Shown one piece after another: positions 31,656-40,508 of a stretch of DNA of 64,000 nt. Under the pieces are notes generated by a model. That model did not search any database, was not told the origin of the DNA, and was given only the letters and a program-made list of their open reading frames with translations. Source of the DNA: a virus; IMG/VR virus record IMGVR_UViG_3300011115_000874, positions 62,001 to 126,000 of that record. One strand, 5' to 3'. The first letter of the stretch is position 1. The number at the start of each line of letters is the position of its first letter. A program made the translations under genes and the position numbers.

Positions 31656-33092
31656 TTAATATACTAATTTGTGTGGTACTACTTTTTCTTGAGTTTCATT
31701 TGCGTTTATTAACTCGTATTTTTCTCTTGGTTTCCAAGTTTTAAACAATTTGTCTAATGTTTCAATAACTTTTTTACCCATATTTTCAGCTGTAAATCCT
31801 GCTTCATCTGATAAAGCCCATTCACGGCCTTTTAATCCTAACGCTTGTCTTTTTTCTTTACCTAGATTATAAACAGCTTTAATTTGTTCTGCTGCATCTT
31901 CAGCATTACATCTATCATCCCAAATATAAGGTGTTAATGGAGAACCTTGAATTGATCTATTAGTTGGATATACTGGGAAGGCCCATTCACCATGTTCTTT
32001 AATAGTACCATTATGGTTTGAAGGAAAATCAGCATCAAAATCAATCCATTTGCCTTTTTTACTAAAGCGCATTTGGTCTTGCATCCCACCTGTCACATTA
32101 GCAATAATTGGGTTACCAGCTAAAATTGCCTCAGTTAAACTTAATCCCCATCCTTCATTATTAGTTAATAAGATTTGGACATCAGAACAATTATATAGTA
32201 AATTCATTCCTTTAGGATCTAATACCTGGTTAGAGAATAAAATATTATATTTAGAATCACTTCCAAATAACATTTCTCTTACTGCTTCTAAATCAGTACC
32301 ATTATCATCTACTACTTGAGTATGTAATACAAAAGCACATTTTCTTGCTTGTTCATCAGTTAATGAATCAATAAAGATTTTATAAGCAAATAATGTATCA
32401 GGAATTTGTTTACGTCTAATGTTTCTAGAATTAAAGAACATAACAAAATCAAATTCTTTACCTCCAAATAGTTGTTTTTTAAACTCAACTAATTCTTTAT
32501 CATTCTTATCAAGTGGTTTAAATGTTTCTTCATTTAATCCATGAGGAACATATTCAATGATTTTATTTTTAGCTTTATCACCTAATACTAATTCATTAAT
32601 ATTTTTAGTTTGTTTTGATATAGCTAATAAAGCATCACATGACTCATAATATCCTCTATTATACATTGGAGCCGGATAATCATCCCAAATGTTAAGATAG
32701 ATAATAGGCATCTTCTTTCTAACCTCATTTTCAATTTGGAATAACCAAATAAAATATCTTGGGTCTGTGATCAAGAATATAGCATCCGGTTTTTCTATGC
32801 TAATCAGTTGTCTAATTAAATTAGCATCACCATACCCATTACTTGGATATAAGATAATTGAACTGTCAGTTAACCCAGTGTTAGTGTTGGTATCAGGAGA
32901 TAAATCTAATCGTTTACCTTGTTCAGGATGATTAATAGCTCCTCCTACATTCACCCAATTAAAATGTTGGGCTGTGTTTAATACTAATTCTCGAGCGACT
33001 GTAGCTACACCTGAGTGTACTCTAATGTCATCACAAATTAGTAAGATTTTCTTCCTCTCATTTTGAGGAAGATAAGCAAAACTTGAATTCAT
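31656..33092 (-). CDS. GT4-type glycosyltransferase (478 aa)
   Basis: A GT-B enzyme with HSGVATVARELVLNT at the acceptor domain, VMFFNSRNIRRKQIPDTL, and the donor site NNEGWGLSLTEAILAGNP. It is the first gene of the glycan cluster after the RHH gene; a long C-terminal tail follows the fold. Confidence 0.87.
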   Translation of the reverse strand: MNSSFAYLPQNERKKILLICDDIRVHSGVATVARELVLNTAQHFNWVNVGGAINHPEQGKRLDLSPDTNTNTGLTDSSIILYPSNGYGDANLIRQLISIEKPDAIFLITDPRYFIWLFQIENEVRKKMPIIYLNIWDDYPAPMYNRGYYESCDALLAISKQTKNINELVLGDKAKNKIIEYVPHGLNEETFKPLDKNDKELVEFKKQLFGGKEFDFVMFFNSRNIRRKQIPDTLFAYKIFIDSLTDEQARKCAFVLHTQVVDDNGTDLEAVREMLFGSDSKYNILFSNQVLDPKGMNLLYNCSDVQILLTNNEGWGLSLTEAILAGNPIIANVTGGMQDQMRFSKKGKWIDFDADFPSNHNGTIKEHGEWAFPVYPTNRSIQGSPLTPYIWDDRCNAEDAAEQIKAVYNLGKEKRQALGLKGREWALSDEAGFTAENMGKKVIETLDKLFKTWKPREKYELINANETQEKVVPHKLVY

Positions 33093-33102
33093 ATAACTTT
33101 TT

Positions 33103-33288
33103 TTATCGATTTAAATTATTGTGGTTGTGGATATTTTTGCGAAATTCTTCATCCGTAAGATATAAATGAACTGTGCGATCTACAAGCTTTTGTAAAGAAA
33201 ACTTATGTTTTACACAACTCATTTTAAAATCATCGAATAACTCGCTTTGTACTTTGACACTAGTTAGTGTCATTTCTTTTTTAGTCAT
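33103..33288 (-). CDS. ribbon-helix-helix-like regulator (61 aa)
   Basis: LTSVKVQSELFDDFKMSCVKHKFSLQ.. fits the strand-helix-helix pattern of Arc/ParD proteins. It lies at the head of the glycan cluster and could regulate it. There is no toxin partner. Confidence 0.6.
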   Translation of the reverse strand: MTKKEMTLTSVKVQSELFDDFKMSCVKHKFSLQKLVDRTVHLYLTDEEFRKNIHNHNNLNR

Positions 33289-33340
33289 AGCTTTTATTTA
33301 TTGTTTTAACGTATATAAATATATATACTATTAATAAAAG

Positions 33341-34276
33341 TTACTTATTACATAAATCTTTTTTATCATTATATGGACACCATTTACAACCCTTACTTTC
33401 AATAATTGGGTGAGTAGTATCCTTATATGAACCATCAGTGTTAAAACATTGTTCAAGAAAGTTATTAATTGCTGTTACTGCTTTCTTTATTTTAATTTTA
33501 CCACTTGGGGGTGAGTATTCCTGAAGACGACTTTGAGGAAACTCACTTTGTTCCCATATTTTTCTTTTTAGTATAAGAAAATCTACTTCAATTTGATCTT
33601 CAGGAACATTAAATTGTTGACTAAAGAAATACTTATAAAGTATCAATTGAAATTGTTTACCTTCATCCTTTTTAGTCTCATCATTCCATCCTCGAGTAGA
33701 CGTCTTAAAGTCGATTATCTTAAATGTACTTGTGGGTTCGTGATATAATACCAAGTCGATGAAGCCCTTGAATAAAACGTTTTTAAACGCGTTATTAGGC
33801 GTCATTACAATTGGTAACTCAACCTTAACTAAACTCCATCCTTTTTTACTAAAATATTGACCTCGTTTCTTTTTGAATTGGCTAAGTATGTTTAGTCCGT
33901 CTTCATAAAACTCTCTCATTTCAACAGCGCCACTAAAGTGAGTACTTTTATTTTTCTTGTACTCGTCTAGATACACCTTACGAAATGTCTCCTCAAACTG
34001 TTCCTCAATATTAACTCTATCAGCTGCAGCAGCACTTTCTTCAAACATCACTGTTAAGTGACTTTGAAGCACCTCATGCATTGCAGTCCCAAACACAGTA
34101 TGAATGGTTGGTTTATACTCTTGTAATCCGTCTTTATATTGTAGTTCCCATTTATGAGGACATTCTTTATAAACAGAAAACTGACTATAAGAGATAGTTT
34201 TATGATAAGCATAATTTATCTCTTGAGGAGTATAATTCTTAATAGCCTTAACTATTGCTGGTATTTTTGTGCTCAA
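33341..34276 (-). CDS. Cas4/RecB-like PD-(D/E)XK nuclease with Fe-S cysteines
   Basis: 311 aa. GTAMHEVL (His), GFIDLVLY (Asp), KIIDFKTST (D-x-K) and QFQLILYKYFF are the RecB nuclease motifs. CPHKW near residue 39 and CKWCPYNDKKDLC at the end give four cysteines, the Cas4/AddB Fe-S layout. It probably processes DNA ends during recombination-dependent replication. Confidence 0.88.
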   Translation of the reverse strand: MSTKIPAIVKAIKNYTPQEINYAYHKTISYSQFSVYKECPHKWELQYKDGLQEYKPTIHTVFGTAMHEVLQSHLTVMFEESAAAADRVNIEEQFEETFRKVYLDEYKKNKSTHFSGAVEMREFYEDGLNILSQFKKKRGQYFSKKGWSLVKVELPIVMTPNNAFKNVLFKGFIDLVLYHEPTSTFKIIDFKTSTRGWNDETKKDEGKQFQLILYKYFFSQQFNVPEDQIEVDFLILKRKIWEQSEFPQSRLQEYSPPSGKIKIKKAVTAINNFLEQCFNTDGSYKDTTHPIIESKGCKWCPYNDKKDLCNK

Positions 34277-34279
34277 AAT

Positions 34280-34477
34280 TTATTGTTGTTCTTCTTGGAG
34301 GAACTGCCATTTAATTTTTTCTAGATACAATATTGCATCCATATGTTCTTGTTTAGCATGTTCGATCCATTCTACTAAAGATAGATCAGTTCTATCTAAA
34401 TCAGTGCCATACTTTGCTTTACCCATCGCACTTCGTTCTTCGAACTGCTTGATTATTGATGTAACTATACTATCCAT
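34280..34477 (-). CDS. small helical protein, MazG-like (65 aa)
   Basis: The sequence KYGTDLDRTDLSLVEWIEH followed by EHMDAILYLEKI resembles short MazG-like phage proteins; the family's full metal site is not evident. It overlaps nothing and sits between nuclease and homing endonuclease. Confidence 0.6.
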   Translation of the reverse strand: MDSIVTSIIKQFEERSAMGKAKYGTDLDRTDLSLVEWIEHAKQEHMDAILYLEKIKWQFLQEEQQ

Positions 34478-34480
34478 TTT

Positions 34481-35182
34481 TTAATAACTTTTATTTTTAT
34501 TTCTATTTCCTATTTCATTTATATATCCATGCTGTTGAGCTATTTCTGTTGTTTTAAATAACACTTGAGTATTTTTAAAGTTAAAGCATTGTTTTTGATG
34601 ATCTAAATCTATTAAATCAAAGCTTGAGCATGGTTTTATATGATCTATTTCCCAAACATTCCCCCAATTTTCCCAACTCATTCCTTCTTTAAACTGTTGT
34701 TCTATATATATTTTATACTCCTCAACTGAGCATCCTAGTAAATCAAATGATTTTGATTTTTTTGAGTCTGTTTTTAAAGCTGAGTTTATTCTTGCTCTAA
34801 GAGTGTTTGAAAGTTTAAATAGTAAGTCGGTTGCATATCTATTTTTTTGGTAGGTATGCATATATTCTTTTGTTTTTTCTTTTATATAGGGTTGAGAAGA
34901 ATACTCTTTTATTTTGGGTAAAATATGTTCTTTATTATCAATATAATATTGTTTTATTCTACTTTTATTTTTCTTATAATATTCTTTCTCAGTCTTGTTA
35001 ATCTTATCTTTATTCTTTTGACGATATTCTTTAACAGCCTGTTTCTTTTGCTCTTTATTTTCTTGGTACGATTTTTTAGAATATGTTTTTGAACTTTCAA
35101 TATGACACTTTTTACACTTATTTTGTTTAGCATAAAACTCAACATCAGGTTTTGATTCACAACACGTTAAACATTTTCTCAT
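34481..35182 (-). CDS. HNH homing endonuclease (233 aa)
   Basis: Two CxxC pairs at the N-terminus (KCLTCCES, KCKKCH), a long lysine-rich coiled segment (about 30-130), then WEIDHIKPCSSFDL and CFNFKNTQVL, the HNH site. Free-standing and placed beside the clamp-loader small subunit gene. AT-rich motif 35191-35200 precedes it. Confidence 0.88.
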   Translation of the reverse strand: MRKCLTCCESKPDVEFYAKQNKCKKCHIESSKTYSKKSYQENKEQKKQAVKEYRQKNKDKINKTEKEYYKKNKSRIKQYYIDNKEHILPKIKEYSSQPYIKEKTKEYMHTYQKNRYATDLLFKLSNTLRARINSALKTDSKKSKSFDLLGCSVEEYKIYIEQQFKEGMSWENWGNVWEIDHIKPCSSFDLIDLDHQKQCFNFKNTQVLFKTTEIAQQHGYINEIGNRNKNKSY

Positions 35183-35610
35183 GATATTTTATTATAAATA
35201 TTCACAAGGAGTTTTTTTTGTTCTTTCTCTTCAACACCTAAGCTAGTTAGGATACTTTTTACACCTGATTCTCTTAATATGTCAATATACTCCTCTGCCT
35301 CACCAAATGAACATTCAAAATAGTTAGCAATATGTTTAAGCAATGATTCTTGCTTTTTCTTTTTAGAGGATTTGATGTATTTGAAGAACATATTATTTTT
35401 AGGTATCATATATAAATATATATTATATGTTTTCTCCTTATCAGTATATGGAAAAGTCTGCACTAAATTCACGAATTCTATGTACTCAGGATTCATACTG
35501 AGGAAACGATGAATCATATAACAATTAAATGACTCTTTGTCTTCCTCAGTAAATGATTCCCATTTTGATTTATTATAGGTAATTTCCTTTAACCAATCAA
35601 ATATTGTCAT
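35179..35610 (-). CDS. clamp-loader small subunit, T4 gp62-like
   Basis: 143 aa. The pattern FDWLKEITYNKSKW, CYMIHRFLSMNPEYI, and later YFECSFGEAEEYIDIL matches gp62-like subunits of T4-type phages. With gp44 (36555) it loads the sliding clamp. Gene order 45-44-62 is kept, but a GIY-YIG gene and a small gene separate 44 and 62. Confidence 0.8.
   Translation of the reverse strand: MTIFDWLKEITYNKSKWESFTEEDKESFNCYMIHRFLSMNPEYIEFVNLVQTFPYTDKEKTYNIYLYMIPKNNMFFKYIKSSKKKKQESLLKHIANYFECSFGEAEEYIDILRESGVKSILTSLGVEEKEQKKLLVNIYNKIS
35191..35200 (-). promoter_or_regulatory. AT-rich late-type motif TATTTATAAT
   Basis: 8 nt before ATG 35182 of the HNH endonuclease, inside the gp62 gene. Confidence 0.35.
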
Positions 35611-35839
35611 ACTCTTCTCTAACTTCTTTAGGTAACAATTCTACTAATACTTTTCCTGTCACTACATCATAGAAGCATGGAATAGGCATAATAGAATCTT
35701 CTGTTGTTCCAGTTAAAAACTTAGATACCTTACGTAAAATTACTCCCTCAGCAAATACATGATTTCCATCTGGTGAAATAATAGGTTGGGTTTGCTTAAA
35801 GTCTACATTGACATTAAGCGGTTGTTTTGGTTCACTCAT
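35597..35839 (-). CDS. unknown protein (80 aa)
   Basis: Not recognised. It has a central IISPDGNHVFAEGVILRKVSKF and IPCFYDVVTGKVL. It overlaps gp62 by 14 nt and has the AATAAAGTTATG start context. Confidence 0.65.
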   Translation of the reverse strand: MSEPKQPLNVNVDFKQTQPIISPDGNHVFAEGVILRKVSKFLTGTTEDSIMPIPCFYDVVTGKVLVELLPKEVREEYDNI

Positions 35840-35843
35840 AACT

Positions 35844-36503
35844 TTATTTATTATTAATTATTTTATATTCCCAAATATAATTAAAGGAGGTGTATTTTCC
35901 TAATTTATTTTTATCCCTTTGTCTAATTATATTTTTATCATTATTACGACAACAATTATTTATAGCAGTATAACTTAAATTTAAAACTTGAGATGCTAGT
36001 TTTCCAGTTTCCCACTCTTTTATAATATTACCATTTAAATCTTTTTGTAGTACTGGGCGGCCAAATGATTTAGATGATGACTTAGATAAGTTTTTTCTCC
36101 ATTCATTATTTTTAGAATGGCCTTCCATTGCTTTACTTATAGATTGTTTATGGTCTTGGCTTAATGGTATTCCTTTATGAGCCATAGATATTTTATTTTT
36201 AGTAGTTTTTGATAATGGTTTATATTTTCTTCCTTCCCATGAACCATAAGCCTTATTTGTTCTATTATAGAATTCAGGGTTAGATTTTACATCAAAAAGA
36301 TTTAACCAATATTCTTCTCTTTGCCATAATTCTTCTTTGCTATTACAGTGTTCTAAAATTTCTTTTTTAAAATTTTTTCTACCATATTTTTTTATAGCCT
36401 TTTTTAAATCTAAGCCACTTCCTAAGTATTTAGGATTATTATTTACATCTTTACCAATATATTTTTTATTGTTGGTAAGATTTATTGTTTGATATATTAC
36501 CAT
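35844..36503 (-). CDS. GIY-YIG homing endonuclease with NUMOD domains (219 aa)
   Basis: VIYQTINLTNNKKYIGKD is the GIY-YIG strand pair, EEYWLNLF carries the catalytic Glu region, KISMAHKGIPLSQDHKQSIS is NUMOD3, and RPVLQKDLNGNIIKEW with ASQVLNLS is an IENR1/NUMOD1 helix. Free-standing between gp44 and gp62. Confidence 0.9.
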   Translation of the reverse strand: MVIYQTINLTNNKKYIGKDVNNNPKYLGSGLDLKKAIKKYGRKNFKKEILEHCNSKEELWQREEYWLNLFDVKSNPEFYNRTNKAYGSWEGRKYKPLSKTTKNKISMAHKGIPLSQDHKQSISKAMEGHSKNNEWRKNLSKSSSKSFGRPVLQKDLNGNIIKEWETGKLASQVLNLSYTAINNCCRNNDKNIIRQRDKNKLGKYTSFNYIWEYKIINNK

Positions 36504-36519
36504 AATTATTTAGTTATCA

Positions 36520-36529
36520 ATTATAAATA
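36520..36529 (-). promoter_or_regulatory. AT-rich late-type motif TATTTATAAT
   Basis: 16 nt before ATG 36503 of the GIY-YIG gene. Confidence 0.35.
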
Positions 36530-36554
36530 TATCAACATTGATAAAGAAATAATC

Positions 36555-37475
36555 TTAAGTAATGATTTTAAGTATAGAAGCAATCAAGGCACAAACATTG
36601 ATTTCTTTATCAATTCTAAAGTTAGCATGATACATATAACTTTCTATTTCAATAACAATCATTGCTTTTGCTAAATCATTATTACCATACTCATCTAAAT
36701 TATCATATAGGAATCTATAAATCTCTTCAAAATCATCCAAATTACTATCAGCAAGTATTTGTCTAATGTTTTTAAAACTAGATTTAGATGGTGATTTAAG
36801 TTCCTTTAATACTCCATCTTTATAACTGTTTGATGCTAATACTGTTTTATCTATTTTAAGAGTACCTTCAACATTATTTACTTGACAAGTATTTAATATT
36901 TTTCTAATATCAGGATAATGTTTATTAACTACTAATGCTAAGTCTCCTAATTCATAGTTAATATTTTCTTGCTCTAAAATAGTAGATATATGTTGTGCTA
37001 CTTCTTTTTTAGATGGAGGAGTAATCTTTAATACTTGGCAACGAGATTGAAGTGGATCAATTATTCGTTCAAGGTAATTACATGTTAAAATAAAACGGGT
37101 GGTGCGAGAATATGTTTCAATAATATTCCTAAGTGATGCTTGTGCTTGAATAGTTAAGAAATCTGCTTCATCTAAAATAATAATTTTAATAGGCTTAAAT
37201 GAAGCACTAGAAGCAAAACCTTGAACTTTATCTCTAATAGTATCAATACCTCTTTCATCTGAAGCATTAATATAAAGATAATCACAGTCAAAATTGTTTA
37301 CAATTAATTTAGCTAATGTTGTTTTACCTGTACCAGGTGTTCCATACAATAGTAAATTTTGTAAATCGTTGTTTTTTAGATATTGATGAACAATTTGTTT
37401 TAACTGTTCATTACCAACATACTCGTCTAATGTTTTAGAACGATATTTTTCTACAAATAAACTATTTTCTTTCAT
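36555..37475 (-). CDS. clamp-loader large subunit, T4 gp44-like
   Basis: 306 aa AAA+ ATPase: Walker A GTPGTGKTT (about 43), Walker B IIILDEAD, and the SRC arginine finger (QSRCQV). It opens and loads the gp45 clamp. I start it at ATG 37475 (MKENSLFVEKYR); the frame extends 12 codons upstream through the promoter. Confidence 0.93.
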   Translation of the reverse strand: MKENSLFVEKYRSKTLDEYVGNEQLKQIVHQYLKNNDLQNLLLYGTPGTGKTTLAKLIVNNFDCDYLYINASDERGIDTIRDKVQGFASSASFKPIKIIILDEADFLTIQAQASLRNIIETYSRTTRFILTCNYLERIIDPLQSRCQVLKITPPSKKEVAQHISTILEQENINYELGDLALVVNKHYPDIRKILNTCQVNNVEGTLKIDKTVLASNSYKDGVLKELKSPSKSSFKNIRQILADSNLDDFEEIYRFLYDNLDEYGNNDLAKAMIVIEIESYMYHANFRIDKEINVCALIASILKIIT

Positions 37476-37482
37476 ATAACCA

Positions 37483-37515
37483 AATATAATAAAAAATGGC
37501 CCGAAGGCCAAATTT
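37483..37515 (-). terminator. terminator with embedded promoter, for gp44
   Basis: AATTTGGCC-TTCG-GGCCATTTTTTATT: the hairpin (37498-37509) with a T-run ends the 37538 transcript. TTTGGC-N18-TATATT in the same DNA lies 7 nt before ATG 37475. Confidence 0.85.
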
Positions 37516-37537
37516 TAATATAATATGTTTTTAAAGA

Positions 37538-37792
37538 TTATTTACCAATTCTAGGTTTAATATCAGATGGGAGAGGTCCTGTACTTTTAATACTAAACTT
37601 AGAAAGAAATTTGTTTTTAAGAGTTGATTTTTGTTCTGGGGTTAATTTATTTTTCTTTGAAAAATAATCTATAACAGATTCAGTTGCATCTTCATCACCT
37701 ATGTATTCTTCAAAATCCTTAATAAACTTATTTTCAGATAATACTTTAGTAATTTCTTCTTTAATAATATGTTTTAACTCAGATACTTTCAT
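37538..37792 (-). CDS. leader-motif protein (84 aa), possible internal head protein
   Basis: It starts MKVSELKHIIKEEITKVLSE, the N-terminal motif shared with the proteins at 51595 and 52114. The rest (EEYIGDEDATESVIDYF..) is unrelated to them. T4 internal head proteins share such short cleavable capsid-targeting leaders, so a packaged protein is a reasonable inference. Function of the body unknown. Confidence 0.65.
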   Translation of the reverse strand: MKVSELKHIIKEEITKVLSENKFIKDFEEYIGDEDATESVIDYFSKKNKLTPEQKSTLKNKFLSKFSIKSTGPLPSDIKPRIGK

Positions 37793-37794
37793 AA

Positions 37795-38307
37795 TTAATA
37801 TTTTTTACCTAATTCTAATATTTTAGACAAACCAATTAAAGCAGCACCAACACCAGCAGTAAGACCAAGACCAGAAAGAAATGCTACATTACCAGGCATA
37901 TCATTAAATATTGCTTTCATTAAAAACATATTCATAAAAGGAACAAGGTTTGAAGCATATAAAACTTTTCCTAAAGTACCAGAAACTTTAGCTATTTTAT
38001 CTTTTGGACTTAAAGCTTCATCAATCTCAGCTACAACACTTTGAATTTTAGGTTCAATCTTATCAACTGCAGTTTCAATAGATGTGCTAGATGTTATACC
38101 TAAATCAGCTAATGCTGATTGAAGATTAACTTTTTCTTCATCTGAAAGTTTATCAACCATTGCTTCTATTGATGGATCTGATTCTACTTTATCTTCAATT
38201 TTTTCAGCAGCGGCTATTGCTTTAGCATCTTCTTCAGTTAATTCTTTATATTGGCTTTCAGTGATCAAACCAGCTATTTTTTGCATTTTATAAAATTCTC
38301 TATTCAT
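37795..38307 (-). CDS. membrane-active or head-associated protein (170 aa)
   Basis: N-terminus NREFYKMQKIAGLITESQYKEL, a motif I know from uncharacterised phage proteins; the centre is acidic and helical; the C-terminus has two hydrophobic helices (about 116-135 and 139-160, FLSGLGLTAGVGAALIGLS). Possibly an internal or membrane-delivered virion protein. Stop is 2 nt from the next start. Confidence 0.6.
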   Translation of the reverse strand: MNREFYKMQKIAGLITESQYKELTEEDAKAIAAAEKIEDKVESDPSIEAMVDKLSDEEKVNLQSALADLGITSSTSIETAVDKIEPKIQSVVAEIDEALSPKDKIAKVSGTLGKVLYASNLVPFMNMFLMKAIFNDMPGNVAFLSGLGLTAGVGAALIGLSKILELGKKY

Positions 38308-38329
38308 AGTATTAGTTTAATTATACATA

Positions 38330-38587
38330 TTAATAGTCTCCGTACATGTTAAATTTCTTTGGTGGAATTGGTTTTATTTCTGCTACAGTTGTTGAAATAG
38401 CATACAATTCACCTTTTATAGGTGATAATCTAAAATCACATGGGTGTTGAGTTTCTTGAAAGTAACCTTCTAATGCCTCAGTTAATGAAGGATATACTGT
38501 ATTAGGGTCGCTTAGCAGCGCCCAACTGTCTCCAGGTGGGCGTCGCTTAGCGATTAATACTAATTCTTCTTTGACTTCAGTAGCCAT
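38330..38587 (-). CDS. unknown protein (85 aa)
   Basis: Not recognised. It ends in PIPPKKFNMYGDY. It abuts groEL (one shared nucleotide), so it is co-expressed with the chaperonin. Confidence 0.65.
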   Translation of the reverse strand: MATEVKEELVLIAKRRPPGDSWALLSDPNTVYPSLTEALEGYFQETQHPCDFRLSPIKGELYAISTTVAEIKPIPPKKFNMYGDY

Positions 38588-40203
38588 TAGAACATACCTC
38601 CCATTCCGCCCATCATATCATCCTGTTTTTTATCTTCAGGTTTATCTACGACAGTACATTCTGTTAATAGAATTGTTCCAGCTACTGATGCTGCGTTCTC
38701 GATTGCGGTACGAGTAACTTTAGTTGGATCAATAATACCTGCGTCTTTCATGTTAACGAATTTTTCAGTTAATAAATTATATCCTTTCCAGTTATCACTA
38801 CCACCTAATTTATTAATCAAATAATAAGCCTCTTGTTCTGTAGAACCAGCGTTAGTAAGAATTTTCATAAATGGTGCACCACATGCTGTGTAAACAATTT
38901 GGCCACCTACTGATTTACGATTCTTGATTGCTTCACGAGCGTATAATAAAGCAGCGCCACCTCCAGGTACAATACCTTCTTCAATTGCGGCTTTAGTTGC
39001 TTGAAGCGCATCATCAACTCGGTCTTTCTTTTCTTTGACCTCAGTTTCAGTATTTCCACCTACGTGAACAATAGCTACTCCTCCGACAAATTTCGCGAGT
39101 CTTTCTTGTAGTTTTTCTTGTTCGAAAGGTGTTTTTGCTTTTTCGATTTGGAGCTGTAACTCTTCAATACGTGCTTGTATTCGTTCAGATTCTCCTCTTC
39201 CGTCAACGATTGTTGTTTCATCTTTTGTAATTGTAACTAATCGGGCTTCACCAAACCATTTTGAATCAAAACGATCTAATTTCATACCCTTATCAGTACT
39301 AAATACCTCACCTCCTGTTAAAATTGCAATATCATCTAAAATAAGTTTTCTACGGTCACCAAAGTCAGGAGCTTTAACTGCTGCTACTTTAATAGTACCT
39401 CTCATTTTATTAACGATAAGTGTTGCTAATGCTTCACCATCAATGTCTTCTGCAATGATAAGTAATGATTTACCTTGTGATGAAACGCTTTCTAACAATG
39501 GTAACAATTCTTTGATTGAAGTAAATTTCTTATCAGCAATCAAAATCATAGCATTCTCAAGTGTACAACTCATTGTATTGTTATCTGTAACAAAGTAATG
39601 AGATTTGTAACCACGATCAAACTGCATACCTTCTACTGTTTCAAGATATGTTTCACCTGATTTAGATTCTTCAATGTAAACAACTCCTTCACGACCTACT
39701 TTATTCATTGCTGTAGCAATCAATTCTCCTACTTCAGGATCGTTATTACCTGAGATAGTAGCTACTTGTTTTAGTTGATCTTCAGAGCTAATGTCTTGTG
39801 AGATACTCTTGCGTAATTCTCCAATTACATCTTTAACTGCGGCATCAATATCACGCTTGATAGATACTGCATTTATTCCGTTGTTTAAGTGCACTAAACC
39901 GGCTTTAACCATTTCTTGAGCCAACAATGTAGATGTAGTAGTACCATCACCTGCACCTTCAGCTGTCTTAATAGCTGCTTGTTTTACAAGTTGTACACCC
40001 AATTCTTCAATTGGATCTTCAAGTGAAATGTTTTTAGCTACTGTTACACCATCTTTTGTTGATTGTGGGTAACCATTTTGATTTGCTATAACCACATTAC
40101 GACCATTTGGACCTAATGTAGACGTAACTGCGTTTGCTAGCTTGTCAATACCAGTTACGAGTTTTTTCCTTGCTTCAGGACCGAATTCGATAATTTTACT
40201 CAT
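38587..40203 (-). CDS. groEL: chaperonin GroEL, full length
   Basis: 538 aa, near the bacterial length of about 548. ATP site GAGDGTTTSTLLAQ, hinge and apical regions in order, GGGAALLYAREAI, and the characteristic C-terminal GGM tail (MMGGMGGMF). It should fold phage and host proteins with the adjacent GroES. Most T4-like phages encode only a co-chaperonin, so a full pair is uncommon. Confidence 0.97.
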   Translation of the reverse strand: MSKIIEFGPEARKKLVTGIDKLANAVTSTLGPNGRNVVIANQNGYPQSTKDGVTVAKNISLEDPIEELGVQLVKQAAIKTAEGAGDGTTTSTLLAQEMVKAGLVHLNNGINAVSIKRDIDAAVKDVIGELRKSISQDISSEDQLKQVATISGNNDPEVGELIATAMNKVGREGVVYIEESKSGETYLETVEGMQFDRGYKSHYFVTDNNTMSCTLENAMILIADKKFTSIKELLPLLESVSSQGKSLLIIAEDIDGEALATLIVNKMRGTIKVAAVKAPDFGDRRKLILDDIAILTGGEVFSTDKGMKLDRFDSKWFGEARLVTITKDETTIVDGRGESERIQARIEELQLQIEKAKTPFEQEKLQERLAKFVGGVAIVHVGGNTETEVKEKKDRVDDALQATKAAIEEGIVPGGGAALLYAREAIKNRKSVGGQIVYTACGAPFMKILTNAGSTEQEAYYLINKLGGSDNWKGYNLLTEKFVNMKDAGIIDPTKVTRTAIENAASVAGTILLTECTVVDKPEDKKQDDMMGGMGGMF

Positions 40204-40204
40204 A

Positions 40205-40507
40205 TTATTGTTCTGTTGTTTTTATAATTGCTAAAACTTGATTTTCAGGACATACCCAATACTCTTGACCTTCCAATTCAATTTTGTTAGGACCCATACT
40301 TGGTAACATTACTTCCATTCCTACTTCTAATACTGTAGGAATAAATGCTCCTGAGTAAGATGATTGACCTGGGCCTACAGATACGATAGTACCAATAAGT
40401 GCTTTTTCTTTACCCATGTCGGGTACAATGATGGAACCATACATTCCTTCTTCTTCTTCACGGGGTTTAACTATAACCGCGTTAAACGTTGCTTGTAACT
40501 GTTTCAT
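40205..40507 (-). CDS. groES: co-chaperonin GroES
   Basis: 100 aa from ATG 40507. NAVIVKPREEEEGMYGSIIVP includes the mobile loop region, and GTIVSVGPGQ the conserved beta strand. It lies 1 nt upstream of groEL, as in bacterial groESL operons. A GTG 9 nt earlier is less likely as start. Confidence 0.93.
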   Translation of the reverse strand: MKQLQATFNAVIVKPREEEEGMYGSIIVPDMGKEKALIGTIVSVGPGQSSYSGAFIPTVLEVGMEVMLPSMGPNKIELEGQEYWVCPENQVLAIIKTTEQ

Positions 40508-40508
40508 A

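Noticed and set aside
33300-33330. Promoter before the ribbon-helix-helix gene
   Set aside because: An AT palindrome is present, but no TTGGC box at the fixed distance; the cluster may be read from upstream promoters.
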